The notes: generated from the letters alone by a model not told the origin. A stretch of 64,000 bases of DNA from Hermatobates lingyangjiaoensis (GCA_026182355.1 JAPFBL010001043.1:22456-86455); one strand, 5' to 3'. Shown: positions 11,846 through 24,609, counted from the stretch's first letter. Numbers and translations: made by a program.

Positions 11846-13939
11846 ATGAAAAAATTATTAACTTTAATGGCTAGTTTTACTATTGTTCTTAGCGGTAGTG
11901 CAAACTTAATTTCATGTCATAATGATTCAAATAATATAAATACAGGTACTAACTATGATTTAAATAAAATTTTTAGTGATAAAAATTTAGTTAATGCTCT
12001 AATTATGATTTTAGGTTCAAATATTAATAATGGCCATTATATATATCAAAGTACTGCAGAAAAAATTCAAAATTTAAACTTAGCAAATTATTCAATAAGT
12101 AATTTATCTGGACTAGAAATCTTTAAGAATTTAACTACTCTTAATTTAAATAATAATAGATTAATTAAAATTCCAGAGTTTAATTGATAAAAAAAATTTT
12201 CCTGTTTAACAACACTAAATCTAAGCCAAAACCAAATAAGTGACATCTCATCTCTAGAAAGTCTAACCAATCTAACTAGTCTAGACTTAAGTGATAACCA
12301 AATAAATGACATCTCAAGTCTAGCCAAGCTAACCAACCTAACAAGTCTAAACCTAAATGATAACCAAATAAGTGGCAACTCAGCTCTCACCAACCTAACC
12401 AACTTAACATACCTAAACCTAAGTAACACCCAAACAATTGATATTCCAAATTTCACCAAACTAACCAAACTAACAAGCCTAGATCTGAGTGACAACCAAA
12501 TAAGTAACACTTCAAATTTCGTCACCCTAACCAACTTAACAAGTCTAAACCTAAGTAATGCCCAAATATTAAAAATATCATTTTTAGCTAAACTAACCAA
12601 TTTAACAAACTTAAACCTAAGTAACAACTATATAAGTAACATCTCAAATCTCGCCAACCTAACCAACCTAACAAGTCTAAACCTAAGTAGCAACGGACTC
12701 GGAATAAGTAACATCTTACCTATAAAGAATCTACTCAAACTAACATACCTAAACCTAAGTAACAACCAAATAAGTAACATCTCACCTCTAGCCAACCTAA
12801 CCAACCTAACATACCTAAACCTAGGTAACAACAGTGACATAAGTGACATCTCACCTCTAGCCAGCCTAACCAACCTAACATACCTAAACCTAAGTAACAA
12901 CCAAATAAATGACATCTCATCTCTTGCCAACTTAATTAACCTAACATACCTAAACCTAAGTAAAAACCAAATAAGTGACATCTCACCTCTCGCCAACCTA
13001 ACCAACCTAACATACCTAAACCTAAATAAAACCCTTATATGTAATACCTCATGTCTCACCAACCTAACCAACCTAACATACCTAAACCTAGGTGACACCA
13101 GAATAAGAAATCGCTTCTCAAGCCTAGTACTCCTAATTCACTTGGTAAGCCTAATAATAGCTGGCAATCAAATATCAGATATATCATATTTAGAAAGTCT
13201 AACAAGTTTAACAACACTAGATTTAAGTGATAACAATATATCTGATATTACACCACTTACTAATTTAACTAATCTAACAAACCTAGACCTAAGTAGCAAC
13301 CAAATAAAAGACATCTCAAGTCTAGCCAAGCTAACCAACCTAACAAGCCTAGGCCTAAGTAGCAACCAAATAAAAGACATCTCAAGTCTTACGAAACTAA
13401 CAAACCTAACAAGCCTAGGCCTAAGTAGTAACCAAATAAGTGACTTTTCAATTCTTGCGGGCCTAACCAACCTAACAAGCCTAGGCCTAAGTGGCAACCA
13501 AGTAAGTGATATCTCAATTCTTACGAACCTAACCAACCTAACAAATCTAGACCTAAGTGGCAACCAAATAAGTGACTTTTCAATTCTTGCGGGCCTAACC
13601 AACCTAACAAGCCTAGGCCTAAGTGGCAACCAAATAAGTGATATCTCAATTCTTACGAACCTAACCAACCTAACAAATCTAGACCTAAGTGGCAACCAAA
13701 TAAGTAACATCTCAATTCTTACGAACCTAACCAACCTAACAAATCTAGACCTAAGTGGCAACCAAATAAGTGACATCTCAAGTCTTGCTAACCTAACCAG
13801 ACTAACATATCTAGACCTAAAAGACAACAAAATTCCTAACACTGACCAAGCATGAACACCAGTTCATAATTTACCTAATAATCCCCAAGGAGATAATGGC
13901 TGAGATTCTCCTAGTGTTAGAGAGAGCCAAACACAATAA
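11846..13939 (+). pseudogene. Internalin-like LRR lipoprotein with an internal stop codon
   Basis: The gene encodes a lipoprotein signal peptide (MKKLLTLMASF..., Cys near residue 24), an N-terminal domain shared with the gene at 3171, then about 25 LRRs of 22 residues (LTNLTYLNLSNNQISDISPLA type) and the tail VHNLPNNPQGDN. The reading frame is the same from 11846 to the stop at 13937-13939. A single TAA at 12188-12190, next to a TGA Trp codon, interrupts it between the head domain and the repeats. It therefore looks like a one-codon nonsense mutation or a read error, not a frameshift. Repeats of this type bind protein partners at the cell surface of many bacteria. Long antisense frames across the repeats are codon-bias shadows. 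Confidence 0.82.
13431..13694 (+). repeat. 132-base tandem duplication inside the LRR gene
   Basis: Units 13431-13562 and 13563-13694 each cover two LRRs and are almost identical (CAAGTAAGTG against CAAATAAGTG is the difference I see). A further partial copy follows from 13695. This is a recent in-frame duplication that lengthens the repeat domain by 44 residues. Confidence 0.85.
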
Positions 13940-13948
13940 CATATAAAT

Positions 13949-13981
13949 AAAAATTCTCATTTTATAAAATGAGAATTTTTA
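13949..13981. terminator. Bidirectional terminator between LRR gene and GH13 gene
   Basis: AAATTCTCATTTTA and its complement around a two-base loop form a long stem with A and T runs on either side. It lies between two convergent genes and can serve both. Confidence 0.85.
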
Positions 13982-13985
13982 TTTA

Positions 13986-15581
<1,596 letters not shown>

Positions 15582-15934
15582 ATTTTATTCTTTCTATTAT
15601 TATTATAATTTAATACTACAAGTATTATATCTTAATTTTATTCAATAAAAAAAATCAGATTAATCTGATTTTTAAACTAAATCATAACCACTTCTTGAAT
15701 ATGCAATGATTTCAGTGAAAAAGGAATATAATATTGAATTTTGTAAAATTAACAAGTACAATATCTGTTCTAGTTATAGAAACTGACATAGAGCTATTTT
15801 TATCTTTAAATAGTCAACAGTACAGAAACCCCATTATAACCATAAATTAAAATTTTACCTTAATTTCAGTCTTTTAATCTTTGTTTTCCTGGTGAATAAC
15901 TCATTCTTGTTAGACAAAAAAATAAATAGCAAAG
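15582..15934. other. Intergenic stretch with terminator and possible gene remnant
   Basis: It holds a perfect palindrome around 15652-15672 (AATCAGATTAATCTGATT with T run) that looks like a terminator. Between about 15680 and 15905, the minus strand reads as broken peptide pieces (for example SYSPGKQRLKDW, then ILIYGYNGVSVLLTI, then IPFSLKSLHIQEVVMI) separated by stops. This may be a decayed gene that once followed uxuA, but I cannot name it. Confidence 0.35.
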
Positions 15935-15949
15935 CTATTTATTTTTTTT
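15921..15949 (-). terminator. Terminator of the uxu/kdu operon
   Basis: AAATAAATAGC and GCTATTTATTT pair around AAA, with T and A runs. The hairpin overlaps the uxuA stop codon, a compact arrangement seen elsewhere in this window. Confidence 0.75.
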
Positions 15950-16999
15950 CTGATGATATCCATCTCATAAACCATTTAAATATGATAATCCTAATGCCCG
16001 ATCATATAAACCATATCCTGGAGTATGAGGATGCAAATGTTCATCTCAAATTAATCGTCCATGATCAGGGCGAGCATACCAATTATAGTTATTATCTGCG
16101 TATGCTTTAACAATCGCAGGTAAATCTAAAACTCCATCATGATCAGCATGAGCAATTTCACAAAAAGATGTTTTCGAAGTATAACGAATATTTCGTAAAT
16201 GAGTAAAATATATTCTATCAACAAAACGATTAACAATTCTAACCATATCATTATCAAGATTAGTTGATAATGAACCAACACACAAAGTTAGACCATGGTT
16301 TTTTGAAGGATTAATAACTAAAAATTTTGCTAAATTGTTTTCATTGATGATTAAACGCGGAATTCCAAAAATTGGTCATGCTGGGTCATCAGGATGAATT
16401 GCCATTTTAATATTATATTGATCACAAGTTGGCATAATTTTATTGATAAAATAAGCCATATTCTCTCATAATTGGTCATCTGACATTGCTTGATATGCTT
16501 TAATAATAGTATCAGTTTGTTCATCAGGAAAGCTTAGTGTTCACGCAGGCAAAGTTTTAAACTTTGCAATTGCTTGCTGAGCATTTAACTTATCAATTTC
16601 AGTTTGATCATATGCTTCGCATAGTGAACCATCTGCCATTTCTTGATATAAATTAGTTCTGACTCAATCAAAAGCAGGCATAAAATTATAACAAATAACT
16701 TTAATTCCAGCTTTTGCTAGACGTGCTATTGTTAAACAATAGTTTTCGATATATTCGTCACGATTTTTTCATCCCAGTTTAATATCTTCATGAACTGGAA
16801 TTGATTCTACAACATCTCATTGTAAATTATGATCTGTAATAAGTTTTTTAATCCGCAAAATTTCAGTTTCTTCTCAAGCTTCACCAGGTTTAAACTTATA
16901 ACACTGTGTGACAATTGAAGCCATGTTAGGAATTTGCGCAATATGTTGTAATGCAATTGGGTCTTTCTCAGGACCATATCAGCGAAATGAAAATTTCAT
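15935..16999 (-). CDS. uxuA: Mannonate dehydratase
   Basis: UxuA removes water from D-mannonate to give 2-keto-3-deoxygluconate in the cytoplasm. The 354-residue protein matches the family throughout: [15 protein letters not shown] at the start, [38 protein letters not shown], and [11 protein letters not shown] near the end, which include the metal-binding Cys/His region. AGGAG precedes the ATG. It is the last gene of the nine-gene hexuronate operon, followed by a terminator. Confidence 0.95.
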
Positions 17000-17031
17000 T
17001 TTTTTCTCCTTATATAATTCTTTTTTTTTAT

Positions 17032-17805
17032 TTATCGTGCTAATCAGCCACCATCAACTGGAATAACACTTCCATTAATGTAGTTACTAGCAGCACTTGC
17101 TAGAAAAACGGCACAAGCACCTAAATCACTTGTCTGCCCTCATCTTTTAGTTGGAATTCTATTTAAAATTTCAGCATTACGAGCAGCATCAGCACGAATG
17201 GCAGCAGTGTTAGCAGTTTCAATATATCCCGGAGCAATAGCATTAACTTGAATATTATATGGTGCTAATTCATTGCAAAACGCTTTAGTTAACCCTACAA
17301 CTCCATGTTTTGAGGCTGTATAACTAGGAACATATAATCCTCCTTGAAAAGACAGCATAGAAGCAATATTAATAATTTTCCCTGCTTGCTGTGCTACCAT
17401 TATTGCTCCAATAGTTCGTGACAAAGTATATACTGATGATAAATTAATAGCTATAATTTTATCTCATTCTACATCTGTTCCTTTTAATAATGGATTACGA
17501 CTAATCATTCCTGCATTATTAATTAAAATATCGATTTTTGGATAATGAGCAAGCACTTGTTGAGGCACAGTTGCAATTGTTTCACGCTCAGTTAAATCAC
17601 CAACTTGAAAAAAAATTTGCTGATTTAACTTTCTAACTTCATTTTTAATCTCTGTTTGATCAAAATCATGATGACAAAATAAATATAAATCAGCACCAGC
17701 AGCAGCCAAAGATAAAGCTAATTGATAACCAATCCCACGATTAGCACCAGTAATGACAGCAACTTTCCCTTTTAGACTAAAGTTTTGTTCTAAAAAATTA
17801 TTCAT
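17032..17805 (-). CDS. kduD: 2-dehydro-3-deoxy-D-gluconate 5-dehydrogenase
   Basis: A short-chain dehydrogenase of 257 residues. It has the nucleotide-binding TGANRGIG motif, NNAG, catalytic Ser (NIASMLSF), YTASK (Tyr-x-x-x-Lys) and a C-terminal PVDGGWLAR typical of KduD. It interconverts 2,5-diketo-3-deoxygluconate and 2-keto-3-deoxygluconate, the step after KduI. The start at 17805 is set by coupling: the uxaC stop ends one base upstream (TAAATG arrangement). A general SDR on another sugar acid is possible, but kduI in the same operon argues for KduD. Confidence 0.88.
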
Positions 17806-17806
17806 T

Positions 17807-19201
17807 TTAATACCCAAAATAATTCTGTGCGTTATAAAAACAAATATTTTTAATTAGTTGAGATAACAATTGTTCATCATTTACACATAAGCCTTTTTCT
17901 GCTCATGCTCCAATAATATTACATAATAATCGGCGATAATAATCATGGCGAGCAAATGAAGAATATGCTCGAGAATCAGTTAGCATTCCAATATTAACTC
18001 CTAATGCCGAATATTCAGCAAATTTTTCAATTTGTTTTTTATTACCTGAATAAGTATCAGCAAATCATCATGCTGTTCCTAACTGAATTTTACCCTTAAT
18101 ATGATCATCATTATTTTGAAAATTACCAATTAAACTAGCAATTGCATCTCAATTATTAGGATCTAAAGAAAAAATAACTAGTTTTGTTAATTTTCTTTCT
18201 TGTGCTAAAACATCTAAAATTTGATTAAGCGATTGAGCTAAGAAATTTTCACGAATACTATCACAACCAATATTTTTACCTAATTGCTGTAACAATAATG
18301 TGTTATTATCACGCAAGCAATTAATATGTCATAGCATTACTCAATTATGGTCATAGTATAAACGCGATAAATCTAATAATAACATTGACAAATATTGTTG
18401 TTCTTCCTCTACTGTTAATAATTTTCCCTGTAAACGTTTTTTAACTAATAAATTAGCTGTTGAGATAGTTGTTGGAACAAAAGTAAAATTATTTAAGCCA
18501 TTATCAGCCGAGCGGCAACCATACTGATGAAAATAATCAATTCGGTTAGCTAATGCTGAAACTAAAGACTGATAATCATTAACTTTAATACCACTAACAG
18601 TACTTAATTTTTCTAAATACAAATTATATCCTGCATCATTAATACTCATTGCCATATCTGGGCGAAAATTACCAATAACTTTTACAGCTGATCAATCTTT
18701 AGCTAGTTGCTGATGATATTGCAAATTATCAATTGGATCATCTGTAGTACAAATAGCATACACATTCATTTTTTCCAAAAAAGTTCGGCATGTCATTGTT
18801 TGCAATTTACTAATTGCTAAATCTCAAATTTCTTGAGCATTTTTCATAATTAAAGGTTTAGTAATATTAAAATAAATTTTAAGTTCTAACTGACATCACT
18901 GTGTTAATGGATTACCAATTAATAACTCACAACATTGAACTCACTGTAAATATTTTTCTCAAGCACTAGCATTACCAGTAATATATTTTTCTTCTACCCC
19001 ACATGTTCGCATTTGTCGTCATTTATAATGGTCATGTTGCAATCATAATTCTGTTAGATTAGCAAATTTGATATTTTCAGATAATTCTTGGGCTAATAAA
19101 TGATTATGATAATCCAAAATTGGTAATTGTTGAGCAATAGAATACAGTTTTTGTGCTGTTTTGTTCTCTAATAAAAAATTATCATCACAAAATTCTTTCA
19201 T
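17807..19201 (-). CDS. uxaC: Glucuronate isomerase
   Basis: UxaC isomerises D-glucuronate to D-fructuronate (or galacturonate to tagaturonate). The 464-residue protein has the family's N-terminal DYHNHL metal motif, TTDDPIDNLQYH, FRPDMAM, and the C-terminal GTAWWFADTYSGNKKQIE and GMLTDSRAYSSFARHDYYRRLLCN blocks. It lies between kduI and kduD in the uronate operon, with tight spacing on both sides. Confidence 0.95.
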
Positions 19202-19210
19202 ATCTTCTCC

Positions 19211-20041
19211 TTATTGCAAGTTGGTTGGTAATACAACTTGCATATCATTTCAATTTAAATCTTCACCTGCCATTGATCAAATAAAAGCATAACTACTCGT
19301 TCCCACTCCACAATGAATTGATCAAGGCGGTGATAAAATTCCTTCATTATTCTTGACAATTAATGAGCGCGTATTATTAGATGTTCCCATCAAATGAACA
19401 ATCATTTGATCTGCCGGTAAATCAAAATAAAAGTATGTTTCCATTCGTCGCTCATGCGTATGACATGGCATAGTATTTCAAACTGCATTATTAGTTAATG
19501 TTGTAACACCCATACATAATTGATTAGTAGCAACAACATCTGGATGAATTAACTGATAAACTGTTCGTTCATTACTATGAGCAGCATCTCCTAATTTTTT
19601 AGCAACAAGATCCTGATAACTTATTTTTTGCAAAGAATAAATTTGATGAGCAGGAGCACTATTCATATAAAATAGTGCTGGCTCATTATTCGATAAAGAT
19701 GAAAAAACTATTTTTTGTGTTCCTAATGGCACATATAATGCCTCTAATTTTGTTAACAAAAAAGTTTCTTTTCCAACTGTTACTTTTCCTGATCCACCAA
19801 TATTAATAATTCCTAACTCACGTCGCGATAAAAAATATTGTTGGTTGAAAAAACTTCCCTCTTGCAAAACTACATTTTGTTTAACTGGTTGACACCCAAG
19901 AATAACATTACGATCATAATGTGTATAATGAATATTAATTTGGTCAGGTGTAAACAAATCTGTAATTAAAAAATTACTTCGTAATTCTGCAGTTGATAAA
20001 TGTTGATACTCATTAATTCCAACGGCATAATAAGTTTTCAT
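19211..20041 (-). CDS. kduI: 5-keto-4-deoxyuronate isomerase
   Basis: KduI converts 5-keto-4-deoxyuronate, the product of unsaturated uronate units, into 2,5-diketo-3-deoxygluconate. The 276-residue cupin protein shows the zinc-binding block CHTHERRMETYFYFDL and later [25 protein letters not shown]. The start at 20041 is taken because the SDR stop upstream leaves only one base, and the protein then begins MKTYYAVG as in the family. Its presence means the operon handles lyase- or UGL-derived unsaturated uronates, although no lyase or unsaturated glucuronyl hydrolase is in the window. Confidence 0.94.
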
Positions 20042-20042
20042 T

Positions 20043-20891
20043 TTAAACACCTGAATATGCTTGGAATCCTCCATCAATTGGAACAGAAATTCCAGTAACA
20101 AATCCTGATGCTTCATAATCCATTAATCACAAAATAGTGCCTAATAAATCTTTAGCATCACCTAAACGATTCATTGGAGTTGCTGCTAAAATTTTTTTAG
20201 TTCTTGGAGTTCATTCCCCAGTTGCAGTTTTTAACAATTTTTCATTCTGAGCAGTTAAGAAAAAACCTGGAGCAATTGCATTAATACGAACATTAGTTGG
20301 TGCAAAATGAACTGCCAATCATTTTGTAAAATTATTAACAGCTGCATAAGCTGCTGCATAAGCTGGCACTTTAGTCATTGGAGCATATGCCGCCATAGAT
20401 GAAGTATTAATAACTGTACAATCACGATTTAACATATGTTTAATAAAAACTTTTATCGTATTAAACTTTCCAATAAAGTTTAAATCAAAAACAAATTTAA
20501 ATCCTTCTACTTCCATGTCAAAGAAACTTTGAACCTCTTGGTTTAATTCGTCACCTACTTCATAAACTTCTTTACTTGTTGTTGCCCGTGGATTATTTCC
20601 ACCAGCACCATTATATAAAATATCAATTTGTTGATATGTATTCAAAATTTGTTGGCAAGCATTTTCTAATGATTTTATATCTAAAACATTACATTCAATA
20701 GCAATTGCTTCACCATTGTTACTTTTAATTTCACTAACAACTTTTTCTGCAGCAGCTAATGACAAATCTAAAACTGCTACTTTCATTTCTTGACGAGCAC
20801 ATTCACGCGCTAATTCACTAAATAAAACTCCTCCTGCCCCAGTAATTACTACAACTTTCCCTTTTAAATTAGGATTTTTAACTAACGCCAT
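20043..20891 (-). CDS. uxuB: SDR-type D-mannonate oxidoreductase
   Basis: A short-chain dehydrogenase of 282 residues (TGAGGVLFSE nucleotide motif, YNGAGGNNP, Ser in INTSSM, Tyr and Lys in the AYAAAYAAVNNFTK stretch, C-terminal PIDGGFQAYSGV). The long insert after NGAGG and the SSM...SAYAP-like block match the Bacillus-type UxuB/YjmF fructuronate reductases. It would reduce D-fructuronate to D-mannonate with NADH, linking uxaC to uxuA. AGAGG lies eight bases before the chosen ATG. The end couples to kduI. Confidence 0.85.
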
Positions 20892-20923
20892 TTTATTTTC
20901 CTCTTTCTCATTAATTAATTTAA

Positions 20924-21532
20924 TTATTTTAGTCAATCTGCATTAATTGTAAATGATGCTTGACCAATAAATTTATCAGTATTTTTATTAACAATAACTA
21001 TATTGTTCTTACCATTATCATTATTTGCTCATTTATCAAATGTAATATTAATTTTAATTTTATCATTCGAACTTAATTTTATTCCTGTTGTACTATCTGC
21101 TATTTTATCATTAACTGTAATACTATAGTTAAAATATGCGAGAATATTAACTATTTTATCTGTTCCCACTGATGAATCAGTGCTATTAGAAGTAAACCAA
21201 TTTTTTGTTTTACCAACATCCTTTCCTAATTTACTTGCTAGCAACATAGCAACAACTTCAGTAAAACTATTCTGAGCATTAATTATTGCCCCATATTTTT
21301 GATTTGGCTGTTTTGATGTTGAATTTGTGCCAATAAAACTATATGCTGTAGTATTAATAACATCTTTTTTTTGATCTAATAGCTGTTGTAATTTAATTGA
21401 ATTTTTAACACCTGGATCAGATCAAGTTGTTAAATTAGTGCCTTCCAAAACATTAGTTTGGCAAGCACTAACAGCCATACTAACATTACTAATAACAAGT
21501 AAACTAAAACAAACTGTTAAGATTTTTTTCAT
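20924..21532 (-). CDS. Lipoprotein of the uronate operon, unknown family
   Basis: A 202-residue lipoprotein with signal MKKILTVCFSLLVISN and lipobox VSAC (Cys near residue 24). The mature part is polar, Lys/Asn/Ser-rich, and I do not recognise it. GGAGG stands just before the ATG, overlapping the stop of the upstream gene. It sits between two membrane-anchored unknowns and uxuB in the operon headed by a UlaA-like transporter. It may therefore be a surface substrate-binding or docking protein for uronate sugars; this is inference from position only. Confidence 0.75.
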
Positions 21533-21540
21533 TCTACCTC

Positions 21541-22452
21541 CTATATTTTTTCGGCAATTTTGGTAACTATTTTTTTTCGCAATGCTTGATAAGCAATATT
21601 TAATTCTGCTATTTGTAAAGCTAATAAGATTTGCTCTTTTTGTCATTGCTTATTTTTATTTTTTTTCGCAACAATAATTTTTTCTTGTTCTTGCTCATAT
21701 GTTTTTTGTAACAACCAAAAACTTTTTTCTAAATTATTAATAGTATTAATTTTATGATGATTAAAAACCTGAAAATAGTAATTATTAATAATTGCTTGAT
21801 TATTCATAAAATTAATTTGGTTTAAAGTTAATCAAGTACTAATTTCATCTCATGTTACTGATTCTAATGTTACTGGTCAAATAACAAAATCATATTGTTT
21901 ATTTTGAATAATAATAGTAAATTTTATAAAAATAATAGCTGTTGGATTAGACCAATTTTGATAATAATCTGCTACTGAAATAGCTTCCAATTGGTTATCT
22001 TCAGATAATTGAAAAATTTCTAGATGGCAATTTTTTGTTAAACTAAATAATGCCATTTTAAATAAACTATTATTTTTTTGTTCACCAGCAAAACTTAAAT
22101 CACGCGTTCAAATTGACTTTGTAACTTCAGTTTTCTCAGTATATTTTTCAATAATTTTTTGTAAAAATAATCACATAAAATTAACAACGCAACTTTGTAA
22201 AGCATTAATTAAGAGTGCTTCTAATTGCTGAGATGACTTAATTTTTTTCTTGCGTTTTAGCAACGATGAAATATTACCAGGAATTAAAATCCATTGTTTA
22301 GAAACAGCTAATTTTGATAATAAATTTTTATTAAATTCAAAAGCACATACTTTTAATAACTGTCGTTTACGATAATTATAATATGTATAATATCCCACTA
22401 CGCAAGAAATAACAGCTAAAATTGCAACAATAATTCATTCATAATGTGGCAT
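21541..22452 (-). CDS. Membrane-anchored protein of the uronate operon, unknown
   Basis: The 303-residue protein has one N-terminal helix (MPHYEWIIVAILAVISCVVGYYTYY) and a long soluble part with mixed alpha/beta character, ending in a Lys/Gln-rich probable coiled coil (about residues 240-300). By the positive-inside rule, the basic stretch after the helix (YRKRQLLK) puts the soluble part in the cytoplasm. No known domain is recognised. It follows the 135-residue protein by three bases and is followed directly by the lipoprotein. Confidence 0.7.
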
Positions 22453-22455
22453 AAT

Positions 22456-22863
22456 TTATTTTATTTGTTTTAAATTGTTAGCACTATAAGAAATTAACTT
22501 TAATGACATTAATTTTTTTTCAAAGGCACCCTTTGAAATAATTCGTGTATAATATCGCACTGCATATTTAGCTTGAATATTGCGATTGTCTTCTGATGAT
22601 TGACAATTAATTTCTACTAAATATTTCTCAATTACACTTCAATAATGTCTTTTATCCTTATAGTTAGTAAAACTAATTGTTGCATGCCGCAATGTTAAAT
22701 CAAATTCACTAATTAAATCTTTTTTAATTTCTAAGCGAATTAGTTTTTGCATTTTTTCTTTATTTCAAATTTTCATATTTCGTGCTCCAATAATTCCCTG
22801 TCAAATTAAAATTACAACAATACAAATTGCCACAACAATAAATAATGCATCTCACCAAGTCAT
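22456..22863 (-). CDS. Small membrane-anchored protein of the uronate operon, unknown
   Basis: The 135-residue protein has one N-terminal helix (MTWWDALFIVVAICIVVILIW) followed by a basic soluble domain. Family unknown. GAGGAG precedes the start, within 20 bases of the stop of the UlaA-like gene. It shares its layout (one helix, then a cytoplasmic domain) with the next gene, so the two could form a pair that works with the transporter. Confidence 0.7.
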
Positions 22864-22878
22864 TTTATTTTCTCCTCA

Positions 22879-24528
22879 TTAAACTTCAATTTTAAATTCA
22901 CGTGGTTTAATATTATATTTTGCCAACAGTTCTTCTTCTGATAATGATCCTGCTGGTTTATAAGTTCCACGTTTTTTTTGAATTAATGTAGCACAATTAT
23001 CAATAATAATTGTTCCTACCACTAATAAAATCCCAGCAATTAATGCTGCTCATTTGCTAATTAAAGCAAAGGCTCCTGGAATTAAAGCAAAAATAAAGTC
23101 AGTATCAGACCAACCAGCCCCAATTCTAATAGTATAATCAGGACCACCATACATATTAGCAGCATAGAAAATACATGGAATAAAAGTAATTAACAATCCT
23201 GATAAGAAAGGTGCAAGCAAAGCTCCTCAAATTCCTCCTCGTGAATTACCATAAACTCCAGCCCCACCACCAATAAAGAAGTGCCCAACAATTCCTGGTA
23301 AAACAACAGGAATAGCTGATACTGCATGATACATATTATCTGAACCTAATAATGTTATTTGAGAACCAAATTTAGCAATTAAAAATGTTATTCCAAATCC
23401 AAAAATTCCTCCCACGAATGAAGAAATAAATCCAATAACTGTAGCATTAGGTGCTGAAACTCATGTTAACGAAACATCAACACCTGCCCGACCACGACGA
23501 ACAACTTTATCAGCAAATCCTTTAAAAGCTGGAATTAACTGACTAACAAACATCTTAACTCCAAATACTAAAATTTGTGTTCCCGCAGCAAATTGGAATC
23601 CATCAATAATAGCAAGTCCAAATCATGAGGCAGACGGTGCTGTTGCATCAGCTGCTGTTGAAGATGGACCAGCTTTAGTGCCAATGAAAGCATCTATTCC
23701 TCTAACTCCATATGCAATACAGAAAATCAAAATATAAAATAATAACATTGATAGTGCAGTTGTTATCATTCCTTCTTTTAAAAACGCAGCTGTTTGCGGA
23801 ATATTAACTTCTTCGGTTGATTTAATATTTCCTTTTTTTAATTTATTAAAAGCTAACCCAATATATCCACTCATTGTAAAACTAAGTGAACCAGTATGGG
23901 CAATTGAAATGCTATCACGCCCTAAAATATAGCGTAAAAAGCGCTGATTAGCAGCCCCTGACATCATTCCATAAAATGATAAAAAGGTTGCTCCACCAAT
24001 AATAATGATGACATAATCTACAGCTTGCAAAGTTCCACTTATTCCAACTAGAATAGCAGCAGCAAACGCAATTGACATATAATATAACACGTGTCCTGTT
24101 AGATATACATATCGAAATCTTGTTAAAGCAGCCATAATAATATTTAGTAAAATTCCTAAAATCATAATTCCAGTTGCAACTGTCATAATTGAAGGAATAA
24201 TATTGCCAATTGTAGAAAAAATAGCCTCATTTGAAGCAAATTGGGCAGAAATTGAACTACCATCAGGTCCTGTTACTAAATTTTTAAAAACAGGAGTAAA
24301 ATCAGCTAAAGTGTTTTTTAGCGATGTTGAACCAATTTCTAGAATAAAAAAACCAATAATACATTTAAAAGTGCCTGAAATGACATCAGAAAAAGATTTT
24401 CTCTGAATTAACTGGCCAATAAAACAAACTAATCCAACAAGGAGTGCAGCTTCACCAAAAAAAGAATTAAGGAAAAGCACAAATTGTGTTCAACCACTAA
24501 TTTTATAAGCACTTTGTAAAAGTAACAT
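22879..24528 (-). CDS. UlaA-like PTS EIIC transporter
   Basis: The 549-residue polytopic protein belongs to the ascorbate-type (UlaA/SgaT) EIIC family: GLVCFIGQLIQRKSFSDVISGTFKCIIGFFILEIG near the start, SGAANQRFLRYILGRDSISIAHTG in the middle, and PVVLPGIVGHFFIGGGAGVYGN towards the end. The known family takes up L-ascorbate with phosphorylation by separate EIIA and EIIB. No EIIA or EIIB domain is fused or encoded in this operon. It heads the uronate operon behind a GTATAC-type operator, so hexuronates or small uronate oligosaccharides are the likely substrate. Whether it still works as a PTS is open. Confidence 0.85.
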
Positions 24529-24553
24529 TCTTCACCTTCTTTTTTGCATTTAG

Positions 24554-24573
24554 ATTGTATACTTGTATACAAT
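24554..24573. promoter_or_regulatory. Probable GntR operator upstream of the uronate operon
   Basis: ATTGTATAC and GTATACAAT form a 9-base inverted repeat around TT. It lies 26 bases before the ulaA-like start and in front of the divergent gntR gene. The same core, TTGTATACAA, recurs before kdgA at 25426, which supports a shared regulator. Confidence 0.75.
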
Positions 24574-24589
24574 AGATAGTGTAATAAAG

Positions 24590-24609
24590 TGAGAGTATTA
24601 CAACTCTCA
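24590..24609. promoter_or_regulatory. Second inverted repeat in the divergent control region
   Basis: TGAGAGT and ACTCTCA flank ATTACA. It lies between the GTATAC operator and the gntR gene and could be a second binding site or a hairpin in a transcript. No U run follows. Confidence 0.35.

Noticed and set aside
12735..12920. Gly/Leu/Cys-rich minus-strand frame
   Set aside because: Another shadow of the LRR repeats.
12088..13842. Three long antisense open frames (about 150-220 residues) across the LRR gene
   Set aside because: They read as monotonous Arg/Leu/Val repeats, the exact complement of the CTA/AAC-rich LRR codons. They are shadows of the real gene.
24203..24406. Plus-strand frame inside the UlaA-like gene
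   Set aside because: Opposite a continuous transporter frame and without a ribosome-binding site.
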